Shown here: positions 46,301 to 56,588 of the stretch, one piece after another
How positions within the stretch are numbered: position 1 is the first letter of the stretch
Layout: every line of letters begins with the position of its first letter
NCBI GenBank assembly: GCA_028554645.1
Contig: JAQOOI010000013.1
Coordinates: 620,001-684,000 of the forward strand
Length of the DNA stretch: 64,000 bases
Origin: Omphalotus guepiniiformis
Lineage: Eukaryota > Basidiomycota > Agaricomycetes > Agaricales > Omphalotaceae
Reading direction: 5' to 3'
Notes under the pieces: generated by a model
The model's database searches: none
Told to the model about the DNA's origin: nothing
Seen by the model: the letters and a program-made list of their open reading frames with translations, nothing else
Translations under genes and position numbers: made by a program

Positions 46301-48777
46301 AAGACTATGCAAAGAAGGCTAGACCCCTCACGAGGTTGACTAGTTCACAAGTTCCCTTTGAGATCGGAGAAAAAGAGTTAGAAGCCGTCGAGCTATTAAA
46401 AGAAGGCATTAGAAATGCTCCGGCATTGAAACCAATTGATTATTCGTTGTCTAGCGGCATTACTCTAGCAGTGGATACATCATGGATGGCTGTAGGATAT
46501 TATTTATACCAAAGAGATCCTAATGATCCTAAAAAGAAGTTTTATAACTACTTTGGATCTATAACATTAAATGAACGGGAAGCAAGGTTCCCACAGCCTA
46601 AGAGAGAGTTATATGGGCTCAAGCTCGCGCTAGCCCATACTTACTACCAAACTTATGGCTGTAGGGATCTAACTGTAGAAACGGATGCTAGCTACATAAA
46701 AGGGATGTTAGATAACCCAAGTAGTGGCCCAAATGCAACTATTAATCGTTGGATTGAAGAAATAAGAAAGTATCACTTTGAATTGGTACATATCAAGGGG
46801 TCTATACATGGACCTGATGGACTATCTAGACCACCACCGGGTAGTGAACCAACAGAGAGATTACCTGCTGAAGAGGAAGATTATCTAGATGAAGATGATG
46901 GGGAACCATTGCGATTTTGTCAGGAAGATGAGAATGAGCAGGGCCCTTATGACTTTGAAGACTTTAAGCATGAGATAGACTCTAGAGGTGGATACTTACA
47001 GGGTCTAGCCTTGTCAGTAGAAGACTTCGAAGATGATATTCAAGAATTAATTGAAGAAGAACGAAGATTCGCCTACTGGCGAGAACACATACTATTTGAA
47101 CAAGGAAAGACTCTAGACCAGTTTGCACAGGTTCTAGTAGCTCCTGAATCGACAGAAGAATGGAAACATGATCATCCTTATATGGAGGAACATAGAACTA
47201 CCATAGGGATTGAGCTAGATCGATTGCTACCGAGGATAAAAGAGTTCTTAATGCATCCTGCATCGGATATGCTGGATGGGATGGATGCTCGAGCTCGAAA
47301 GAAATTTCTTTGGAAGGCGTCTCGATACTTCGTCGACAAGAAAGGACGTATGTATCGAAGAAATGATGAAGTTGGTGGACAACATCAGCTAATAGTTGAG
47401 AAAGAACGACGTATGTATATCCTGCATAGTGCTCATGATCATTTGGGACACAAAGGAATGTATGCTACGAAGGCTGTGATAGAAAAGAGGTTCTGGTGGC
47501 CAGAACTGGAGCGAGATGTCAACTGGTTCGTGAAAACATGTCAGGCATGTCAAGATCGAGCTCTAGCGCTATTGAAAATACCACCTACCCTTACTCACAC
47601 CCCTTCTCTGTTCCAGAAAGTACATGTGGATGTATTCAAAGTATCTCCGGCTAGTAATGGCTGTAAGAACGTTGTACATGGCCGATGTGCTTTATCTTCT
47701 TGGTCAGAGGGACGAGCAATCAGAGATGAGACAGCTCGAGCCTTAGGCGAATGGTTCTTTGAAGATATAATCTGTAGATGGGGTTGCCCTCAGGAAGTGG
47801 TAACTGATAATGCTAGAAGCATGATTGCAATGTTGAAATGGCTGGAAGAGAAGTATGGGATTAAAGGGATTCGTATCTCAGCCTATAATTCTCAAGCCAA
47901 TGGAAAGATCGAAAGAGCACACTTTAATATCCGTCAAGCTTTAGTAAAAGCAACGGGAGGTGATCTTAAATGTTGGTACTGGTTTCTCAAACATGTGCTT
48001 TGGGCAGACAGAGTAACAACTAGAAGAGGGTTTGGATGTTCTCCTTACTTCTTAGTAACTGGAGCAGAACCAATACTGCCTCTAGACCTTATAGAATCAA
48101 CTTGGTTGGTAGAAGTACCAGATAGAGTCCTGACTTACGAAGAATTGATTGGCTACAGGGCTAGAGCCTTGGCAAAGCATAGAACTCATGTTATGGACAT
48201 GATTTCCAGGGTTGACGAAGAGAAAAGAAGAACCATGAAGAAGTTTGAACAAGATTATGAACATGTAATAAAAGACTATGATTTCAAACCTGGAACTCTA
48301 GTACAAGTTCGAAACACTCAAATTGAGAAGAGCTTGGACAGAAAGATGTATCCAAGGTATAGAGGACCTATGATTGTCATCAGACAAACTAAGGGTGGTG
48401 CCTACATTATTGCAGAAATGGCTGGCTCTGTACTTAAAGAAAAGATTGCTGCCTTTCGTGTACTGCCGCATTTTGCAAGATATGAGCCTATAGACCTACC
48501 TACGAACGTGCTAGACCTCATAGACCTTACTGCAGAACAGCTAGAACGTATGGTGAACGAAGATGAGGATACTTACAACGAACAAAGTCGAGATTACATT
48601 TTTGACTCCATTCCGAACTTAAGAATGCCTCGAGATGAGGAATATGAAGATGATTCTGATGAAGAAGATGATCATCCTTCTCCTGAGAGGGATTTAAGCG
48701 CAGAACCTGAAGAGATCACTGGAGTGCGAACTAGAAGCAATAAACAGTTTGTTCTATTGCGTCGAAGTGGTACTTAA
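43375..48777 (+). pseudogene. pol: I Pol: protease, RT, RNase H, integrase (broken)
   Basis: Starts MKELKQVLVGAKKL in the -1 frame relative to gag. TGA at 43513; protease ECILDSGSQIVSMD near 44266; frame change near 44720 (before LTGHQGEVAVS); RT with SRWFCVLKKDGKSLRLVHSL; one extra T near 45877 after LPMGWT; active site TRLYIDDVP near 45943-45966 (YIDD, not the usual YLDD/YVDD); RNase H LAVDTSWMAVGYYLYQ and VETDASYIKG; integrase zinc region ending KTCQACQD; core VHVDVFK, VTDNARSM, GKIERAHF. No chromodomain seen. The last frame (45916-48777) is open for 953 codons. It represents a Ty3/gypsy branch distinct from E1 and O. Confidence 0.88.
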
Positions 48778-48968
48778 TCGATATTCTGAAGGCTCGAAGT
48801 AATGACAGTAATAAGAAACTCGAAAGAGTTATATGTACGAAGGTATATGAACTATATCATGAGTTGGGAGTGTAAAGTAGGTTGGAGACTCTGAATACAG
48901 GGTCTAGTGCCTATTCTCACAACAATTCAGTTAGAAAGAACTAGATTACGGGGATCGACGAAACTTAC
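48778..48968. other. Convergent 3' region between I pol and antisense gene A2
   Basis: 190 bases between the two convergent stop codons. No motif seen. Confidence 0.5.
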
Positions 48969-50290
48969 TTAGGCGCTGCTAGAGTTGGTAGCTGTGGTAT
49001 CAGCTGAGCTAGACCCAGCCTCCTCCATGGTAGCATCTTGAGGGGTCTCCGAAGATGAAGAATCAGCGGTTTGCTTGTCCTCGACTGGTCGACGACTAAA
49101 TTGTTCTCGTTGGATGTTGTCCATCTGTTTAACAACGAACTGGTACTGATTGGCATGGAAATGTACAGCATGCTGAAGAGTGACTTGTTCGGTACGAAGG
49201 AAATTGAGAACTGAGCGTAAAGCTTCAACACTAAGCTTGGGCAGTTCGAGATATGGAGTGAGCGCGATATGGCGGAAAGTTGTAGCGATGGCGGCCTCTC
49301 GAAGGGTCTTATCCTCTGGTCAATATGATCAGTAGGGTCGAGACAGGGAGAAACCATGCTTACTTACCCTCAATATCCTCACGAAGATCGGAAATGGGTT
49401 GCTCGAGGCGAATGCGCTTGCCATTGGCAGCTGCAATGTTATCCTGAGCAACTGATAAGTAATATATGGCCTTGAGGTAGGAACGAGAACGTACATCCAT
49501 TCCAGGCACATCGCCGAGGGCCAATGAAAGAGTAGAAGAACGATTCGCGATGTCCTGAATGTTCAGCGAAGTTAGAATATGATGGATAAGAAGACACCGC
49601 ACTTACCCTGACCTTCTTGTTGAACTTGAGGCCAGGTGGAAGGCTTAACTCTTGAGAAGGGGCATGCATAGATGCAGAAAGACCCAATGCGGCTGCGAGT
49701 CCGGCTTTATAGTCCTAAACTTAGGTCAAGTCGGAGTCTCGACCTAAGAAATATGAATACTTACTGGAGTAGAAGCAATCCGACCTCCGACGAACTCGAT
49801 CTCATCATCATCATCATCGTCTTCGATGATAAGAGGGGATTTAACGTTCTGTGAAGAGTATAGAATGAAGCTTGTAAAGAATGAGGAAAGAGGAGAGTTA
49901 CCTTGCGCTTACGAGTGGGCTGTCGAAGCACCTCGAGCTTGGCAAAGAACTCCTCGAGCCCATTTAGATGGTAGGGACGATTGACCCCATCAATCTCTGT
50001 AATAGCTATCACAGTGTTGAGTCCTTTCTGGAAGGTATCAAAGACGATATCATCCTTGGCCACCACTTTGGCATTCAAAGGCTTTGACTATGAAGAAATC
50101 TGAGCTCGACGAAGCCTGAGGAATATAATAAACAAACCATATGATCGGCTAGAGCCGTCACAACTGGTCCTAGAAGCTTGGGACTGGCTTTGGGGAAGGC
50201 TTGAACGGCTTGAGCGGCAGTAATGGCCTCTTGAGTCTCCTTTAACCATTGATCCCTCTCGGGCCAGGTCTTGTTGGATCCTCGAGCCAT
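48969..50290 (-). CDS. Antisense gene A2 of element I, six exons
   Basis: Opposite to gag-pol. Exons 50290-50138, 50087-49902, 49848-49765, 49714-49607, 49554-49368 and 49315-48969, with introns of 50-53 nt (mostly GTAAG donors, first GTTTG), splice to 1065 nt: 354 residues, no lesion. The protein begins MARGSNKTWPERDQWLKETQ, has SPLIIEDDDDDDEIEFVGG (hydrophobic-acidic, SUMO-interacting-like), helical regions around SYLKAIYYLSVAQDNIAAAN and LPKLSVEALRSVLNFLRTEQ, and a Ser/Thr-rich C-terminus. No known domain recognised. TATAAAGG on the minus strand at 50401-50394 lies about 105 bases before the ATG. Intact although gag-pol of the same element is not. Confidence 0.8.
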
Positions 50291-50393
50291 GTAACAATGA
50301 GATATGGACGAGAAGAAGGCGGAAGTAAGGTTGAGAATGCAGGTTGAAGGTCTTAAAGTATACTGATAACTTGGACCCACCTTCGGCGACCCT

Positions 50394-50401
50394 CCTTTAT
50401 A
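50394..50401 (-). promoter_or_regulatory. TATA box of A2
   Basis: TATAAAGG on the minus strand, about 105 bases upstream of the A2 ATG at 50290. Confidence 0.5.
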
Positions 50402-50521
50402 CTTTTCTGACTGAGAGCGGAACTACTGGTCCCTTCGACGAGGTAACATGCCCAACTGATTAAGGCACCCTGGACTTACCTAAGGGCTAGCCGAGACATG
50501 CAGCGGGGACACTGAACTTCT

Positions 50522-50537
50522 TTTGGTTTGGGGGAGA
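50522..50537 (+). repeat. Internal copy of polypurine tract
   Basis: TTTGGTTTGGGGGAGA is identical to the 16 bases directly before the 3' LTR (53485-53500). It could be a central second-strand primer or mark an older 3' end of the element. Confidence 0.6.
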
Positions 50538-51060
50538 GGAGTCCGTCTAGGACATAGAATTTTGACATAGAATTTTGAAATTTCTAAAGATTTCATAAAA
50601 TCGAAACTTAAGTGTTTTAGATTTCAATAAATCTATATCTAAGATGGGTTGAAACAAACAAATGGGTGCCTGAGGCACAGAATGATAAGTAAAGGCACGA
50701 GACTTACGAATAACGGGTCTAGCTACTACTTACTACATTCGAGATGGGATTGCTATAAGTCAAGTCCATACTTACAGCTTCGACGAAGGCAATCTTAAAG
50801 ATATTAGATTAAATCTGAACTTAAGAATGGATTCACACCTAAAGAAAGAACATGAAAGCTTTTATTTTGGCACTAAGGCCACGAGATTTCTATGTACAAG
50901 GTACAAGAAATGAAAACAAAGATATTTGGGCCTCTTGGAAGAGAACCCTTGCTAGATATAATGATTTTGGAGCTCTATAAAGAGACTCCTTGCTGTGATG
51001 TAATGAAAATATTATTTAAAGTCCGAAGACTGTACGCTACGCCTCGACGAAGACCGCGAG

Positions 51061-52993
51061 TTACCTCTCCGGACTGTCCTCTGCCAGGATCCGACCAACG
51101 CTTTCCTCCTCCACCGGGGAACGGGCAGTGTTGAGTGTCGTAATGGTAGGGAGGGAGGAGGGAAAGGAAGAGCCGGCCGACGCAGGTACCCGGGAAGATG
51201 AAGCATTCGCCGAAGAGCGAAGAGGCGCGAGAGCCGAGGTAACCATGCGCTCGATGGTGCTTCGAGTGTCGGACTTAGAGAAGTCGATGGGGAGGCGCGA
51301 CAAAGTCGGTTGGATCTGAAAACCAGTCTCCGTCTTCACCAGGCTCGAGTCTCGATCCACCACCGACATGTCCCAGCCCAAGCCCACACCTATCATCTTC
51401 AAATCTTCGATTTCGTCCTTGAATGAAGGGTCGTTACGATGAAGAATGTTGAAAAGAAGGGTAGGATCGGTGACTGAACCACGAAGGTGCAACTGGTCCC
51501 GCTCGATGGACTCGCAAAGCTTATTGGCGTTGTCGGCAAGATCTAAGACGCTGCGGCGAAGTTGGTCGTATACAGAGATCTTCTCGACGAGACCAATAAC
51601 TTCTGCGCCGAGGTCTGAATAAGGAAGGAAATGAGAAAAGATGTTAAATAAAAAAAAGAAATAAATGAATAACTTACTATGAGGACCTTGACGAGCCAAC
51701 CCGTAGATCGTATTTCGCATCTCGAGGGCGCGAGCCGGCGTCAGGGTCCATGAACAAGGTTGCCTGCTCTTGAAGCAGACGGCGCATTTGTAGGAGGTGC
51801 TTTGTATTTCAGGAGGGACACACTTCTCTGCTGCGTGAGCTGCGGTACATCGCGTACATGGCAAGCTGCCAGTAAGCTATGAAAAGATAAACAAAATAAA
51901 AGAGTGATAAAATAAATAAGAAAGGGACTTTACTGCGTCGATGGTTCGAGTTGCGTGAAGCAAGTCGGCGAGGTTGAAAACCGTGTCACTAGCAGGATGT
52001 GTGAAGAGGCCAGCCTCAGAGACCTGATGAGAAGGACCGGCCCTCGCTGATGAAGCAGGAGCAGGGGTCAGCGACCTTTCGCTAGCAACAGGAGATGGTT
52101 CTTTGGGAGTCGGGGCCTTTGCCTTAGGCTTGGGCTTCGGTTTGGGCTTCACTGCGCGAACGGGTGGACCAGTCTTGAGTGTTTTGGAAGGAGTAGACGC
52201 GCGAGGCTTCTTGAAGGAGAAGAGATCCATGTCGTTGTCGTCTTCTAGCAGCTCGAGCGCTCGCTTTTTCGAAGTCAGAACGGGCTAGAATGAGAAAGGA
52301 TATAAGAAAGAAATTTGAAGGGAATAAGAAGAAGAAAACGAACCTCGGGCTTGACTTGGACGGACTCGTCGTCAGACTCGAGGACCTCGTCCTCTGAGTT
52401 GCTAAGAACGGTATCGTTGTCGCCACAATCGTCGCCGAGGATGGTATCGAAGTCATAGAACCAGGAAATTATATTGAATAAGATATATAAAGACTACAAT
52501 AGAATAAGGACTTACAGGCTCGAGACTATGTTTCTCCTGTCGGTCGTCCTTCGAGATATACCAACCAGTCTTGTGAAGAAATGGGAGTCGAGATTCGAGG
52601 GGGTTGCAGAGTCGTACTAGGGCTAGCCACACCGGGCGCACATGCGAACAGAAATCTTCGATATCAAAGTCGACGTGCTCAAAAAGAGTATCCTAGAAAA
52701 AGAAAATGTAAGAATGAAAGATTAGAACTATAAGAAATAAAACATACCATGAAGGGCGTTGCACTTTCCACGGCCTTGGTCATTTCAGAAACCTTGGGAG
52801 GATTCTTTCGTGGTTTATCAAAGTAACGACGATAAACGTCGACAATACATGCGATGACTTCATTGGCTTGTTCATGTGGGTTGATCTGCGCTGTCTTTCG
52901 ACCGGCTCAAGTTTTCTTGGCCACAGCCAAAATTTGAGAAGAAGAGGCTGCCTTGCCCTTCCCTTTGGAAGCTTTGCCAGTGGTTCGCGCCAT
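51061..52993 (-). pseudogene. Antisense gene A1 of element I, six-cysteine protein
   Basis: Exons 52993-52748, 52692-52516, 52460-52344, 52284-51934, 51876-51678 and 51614-51061 splice to about 547 residues. Two defects: TGA at codon 29 (52909-52907, KKT*AGRK) and GG instead of AG at the third-exon acceptor. The protein has a basic N-terminus, LFEHVDFDIEDFCSHVRPVW, a Lys-Pro run (KPKPKPKPKAKAP), then PCTRCTAAHAAEKC and YKCAVCFKSRQPC (C-x2-C-x8-C and C-x2-C-x6-C), and a helical domain DLGAEVIGLVEKISVYDQLR. The cysteine block followed by helices parallels the E1 antisense protein, so a nuclear zinc-cluster role is inferred. Confidence 0.72.
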
Positions 52994-53484
52994 TAGAAGT
53001 AAAGAAAGAACAAGTATCTATAGAGAAAGGCAGAGGGATAGAGCCACTCTGGGAGAGAAAAGTAGAGAGAAAGAAAGAATGGACGTGAAAAGTTGAAGTC
53101 CGTTTACTTATGGAACGACTCACCTGACCACATTCCCACGGCGCACGGACCAGTGAAAGGCTGAGAGATGCGTGAAAAGAAAGAATAGAGAAGCAAGAAA
53201 CTGAATAAGAGATGTGAAAGAGAAAAAGAGACGGAAAGTCACTTGCCTGAAAAGAACATACAGCAATTGCCGAAGGCAAACAGCTGGCTGAGAGTATTTT
53301 GGTCGGAGTTTGAAATTTGATGATCGGCATAGACCGGCAAAAGCAATGAACAGTGTACCACTGCTTCGGCGAACTCTGAGATGTGTGTGAATAAGTATTA
53401 TATAATCAACAGGCTGTCTGCGAAGCTTTAGAATGTATCTTTGGCTGTATGACTGACCGATCACCAGACCGGGGACGGTCTAGA
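52994..53484. other. 5' flank of antisense gene A1
   Basis: Probably promoter and leader of A1; the minus strand has TATATAAT near 53400. Short open frames without motifs. Confidence 0.4.
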
Positions 53485-53500
53485 TTTGGTTTGGGGGAGA
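53485..53500 (+). other. I polypurine tract
   Basis: TTTGGTTTGGGGGAGA directly before the 3' LTR, as expected for the second-strand DNA primer. Confidence 0.75.
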
Positions 53501-54977
53501 TGTTGCGCTGAAAACGCATACACACCTGAAATACCTGAAATTAAACGATTTCTACTGTGAATATGATGGGAATAAAGGGCTAGACTATGTCCCATAGTGC
53601 TAGCTAAAACATAGAACACGAATAGTTAAAGGCTCGAAGTGAAAGGACTACGATGTACGAGTATGCATCAAGACCTTATGGCTGATATGCCTCTAGACCT
53701 TCGGCGAAGTAACTACCTGCTGCGAGACTGTACAGTATGGTCAGATCCACCCTGCCTGGCAAAGAGCCCTTCGTCTGGAAGTCGCTATTCAAGTATCTGT
53801 GTAATCCACGGGACTTAGGAAGGAAGAAACTACACACACACAGGCGTAATAGCCTCATGAGCCTAAATAACGTCGAAAGGACAAAGCTAGAGGTATTGCC
53901 GAGCCATCAAAATGGTTTGTTCGAACTTAGCCGACCTCCTAGAACTTGCAGATTGATGATATACTGGAGATAACACTTTATGATCGGAAATATATGATCG
54001 ACGATTCCGTTCCGAGATACTAGATGGTCAAAGCTATGAAAATGATTGGTCTCGATGACTGTATAATAACTTATTAGTAAAGTAATGAGAGAATTGGCCT
54101 TCGAGCGCTGGATATTGGTATATCTACGAGGTGCTATGGGGTCTAGATGTCGAAATAGGAGAGAATACGGAAGCCCGACGGGATAAATGACTAGAAACTG
54201 CCCTCGGCGCCCCTATAAGTACACTGTAAAACAGTTACGAAGATGAATAATAACAAAATGCATAGGAGTAGTTCGTTTAGAATGGCTCGAGCGCATGATA
54301 AGAAGGGTCTAGATGTACCAAAAACATCACTAAAACATAATACTTACACATATATACCCAAGAACTGCACATAATTACCCTCTAGACGTGCCTACTTACC
54401 CAACTCAGTCATATTGTTTCTGTTTATATCCATTTTATACTCGATGTTATCCCTCTGTTCCTTTTAATTACTCCACTCAGTTTTCTATTTATTTATGAAA
54501 TACTTACAAGCAGTAGAGGACATATACTGTCATGTATAGGGTCGAGCACCCCAGGTTACGACTGCCCGCCAAATTGGAGAACTTTACGTATCTTCTAGAG
54601 CGTTAAATCACAGAAGGCCTCTTGATTGTGAACGTCAGGCCCCGGTTCTTCGAGCTGGTAGAGGCAGACTATTAGGAATTGCAGTGCTTTAAAAGAGTGC
54701 TAAATATCTGAACATCTGTTGTGTTTGAACTGTCTGTCTGTCTGTCTGTCTGTGTCTGTCTGTCTGTGTCTGTCTGTTTTTGCTGTTTCTGGTACTCGTC
54801 GAAGGATCTAGATGGTGATCTTTCAGTTCAGTTAGTCTTTCCAACAGTCTAGCTCGACTTTAGTCAGTTTTCTGCGTGCGGAATCTTTGCCAACGCCAGA
54901 CTACACTCGCTTTTACAAGGCAACCTTTGAGTTTAGATGAGTTCCTACGTCTTAGAGTGCTCATTACGCTGCTATTA
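53501..54977 (+). repeat. I 3' LTR
   Basis: 1477 bp; lacks one 14-bp TCTG-type unit present in the 5' LTR and differs at about 8 positions. Confidence 0.92.
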
Positions 54978-54981
54978 ACGC

Positions 54982-55332
54982 AGCATGCAAACTCTTCATA
55001 ATACATTTCATGTGGACTTGTTGACTGCTAATCCACCAGAACATTTTCCCCAATGTCGACAACCACCTCCTCCCCCAGTTGAAATTGATGATGAAGAACA
55101 CTATGAAGTGGAACAGATTTTGGATAACCATAGAAGATGGGGAAGAATGGAATACCTAGTCCGCTGGAAAGGTTATGATCCAGAACATGACTCTTGGGAA
55201 CCAATTAGAAATGTGGTTGGATCTCAAGAATACATTGAAGATTTTTACCAAAAGCATCCCAACAAAATAGGACTTCATGATGGTGAATTGGAGAGAGCAG
55301 TAGAACAAGAAAGAAGTCAAACTCAGAAATAA
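54982..55332 (+). pseudogene. O Pol C-terminus with chromodomain
   Basis: Rejoined to 39886 after removing I: SMQTLHNTFHVDLLTANPPE, then a chromodomain HYEVEQILDNHRRWGRMEYL, VRWKGYDPEHDSWEPIRNV with the aromatic Y/W/W positions kept. Chromodomains in this place can steer integration to modified histones. Open to TAA at 55330-55332, but part of a broken polyprotein. Confidence 0.88.
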
Positions 55333-55435
55333 CCTCAACAAATCATTCAAGCAATATAGCATAGAGAGTTAATCATCTACTTGTCATGTACAGATTCAGG
55401 TTATTTCTTGGCATACATTGGTTACAACTATCCTT

Positions 55436-56588
55436 CTAATTATCAAACTCTGGATACTCCAATTCCCCTCCACCATCTCCCTCATCATCAACAGTCAGGT
55501 CAATAATAGCAGGAGACAAACCTGTAACTGTTTCATCATCATCCAAGTCAATAACCACTGGATTGATATGAGATTCAGCTACAGTCCAGGCACTGGGATA
55601 AGTGATGCGAGAGATGTTAGAGAAGAGGTGAGCAAGAGCATTAGCAATACCAAGACGTTGGAAATGTAGAGACAGGAGTTCATCTTGAGTGAGACGAGCA
55701 TGTGAAATAGTTCCCATCATCTTGTCAAAGCTCTCAACAAGCCAGAATTCTAGTGTCTCCACCTCCATCTGCCCCTCTGACAACTGGTGTTGAGCCTGAA
55801 AAACACCCCACACAATGGTCTCCAAGTCCCGACAAAGTGCATCAAAGAAGGGGGTAGGGTCCGCACAAAGTCCCCTATAAGCCATATCAGCTAGAATCCT
55901 ATGAAGCACCGTTTCCTGTTCCAACTCCCGATGAAGGTGTACAATTTCCACATCACGCTCCTTAAGCTGACCATTACAACAAGATTGAGCAGCTACCACA
56001 CAGTAGTATGATTTCTTAATATGATTCAATTGCACTACCTGACCTTGTAGGGTTGCTGCTAATTGACCCATGCGAGAACCAGTGTTGCGAGCTACAGTCA
56101 ATTCTTCCTGAGTACGAGCAAGATCACTAGGGAAGGATATCAGCAACGGCAGCAAAAAGAACATGAGAGAATAGGCAACATACCTTTCAAGAGACTTCTT
56201 TTCATCCTCTAATGTTTGTTTATCGTCCATAAGAAGCTTCGCTCGAGCGCAAAGGCTAGCAACGAGCCTTACAGACTATCAATACTACACCACAGAATGG
56301 TGATTTACACTTACCTAGCCCCTAAAGTTTCACCTCGAAAAACCGTCGGCTCATTGATTTTCAATTGTTCCTTGTATTCCACTTCGAGTTCTCTAATACG
56401 GCTAAGAAAGTCGGTCAGTACCCTTGGGCAATCAAAGTTGAAAGAAATGCTCACACATCCACAAGTTCTCGAAGATCTAGAGCTGGCATCACTGGAATGT
56501 TCATCCAAGTGAGAGAGCCACCCCCAGCAACATGAGGAACAAGATCAGCCAATACAGAGGTCTGAGTAGCGGAAGTTTCGAAGTTCAT
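55436..56588 (-). CDS. Antisense gene of element O, four exons, intact
   Basis: Exons 56588-56455, 56401-56315, 56255-56184 and 56126-55436 splice in frame (984 nt, 327 residues) from ATG (MNFETSATQTSVLADLVPHV) to TAG. Introns are 53, 59 and 57 nt. Long helices with heptad-like charge (IRELEVEYKEQLK; SDLARTQEELTVARNTGSRM; LKERDVEIVHLHRELEQE) predict a coiled coil. The C-terminus has PVVIDLDDDE and PAIIDLTVDDE, close to the classic SUMO-interacting motif, then a Gly/Glu tail. A stretch after LAATLQG (about 56040-55975) could be a retained small intron; it is in frame either way. No enzyme domain recognised. Intact while O gag-pol has nine or more lesions. Confidence 0.75.

Larger units (their letters stand above)
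50291..51060. other. Spacer between antisense genes A2 and A1
   Basis: Holds the A2 promoter, an internal copy of the polypurine tract (50522-50537) and AT-rich sequence. Downstream end of A1. No further gene seen. Confidence 0.5.
39887..54977 (+). mobile_element. LTR retrotransposon I (15.1 kb) nested in O
   Basis: LTRs 39887-41377 (1491 bp) and 53501-54977 (1477 bp), starting TGTTGCGCTGAAAACG. Target ACGC at 39883-39886 and 54978-54981; removing the insert rejoins O's reading LALPR/SMQTLHNTFHVDLL. LTRs differ by about 8 substitutions and one 14-bp copy of a TCTG microsatellite. Between LTRs: gag-pol on plus (41789-48777), then two spliced genes on minus (48969-50290 and 51061-52993). LTR ends TGTTG...CTATTA are not the usual TG...CA, and the duplication is 4 bp. 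Confidence 0.92.
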
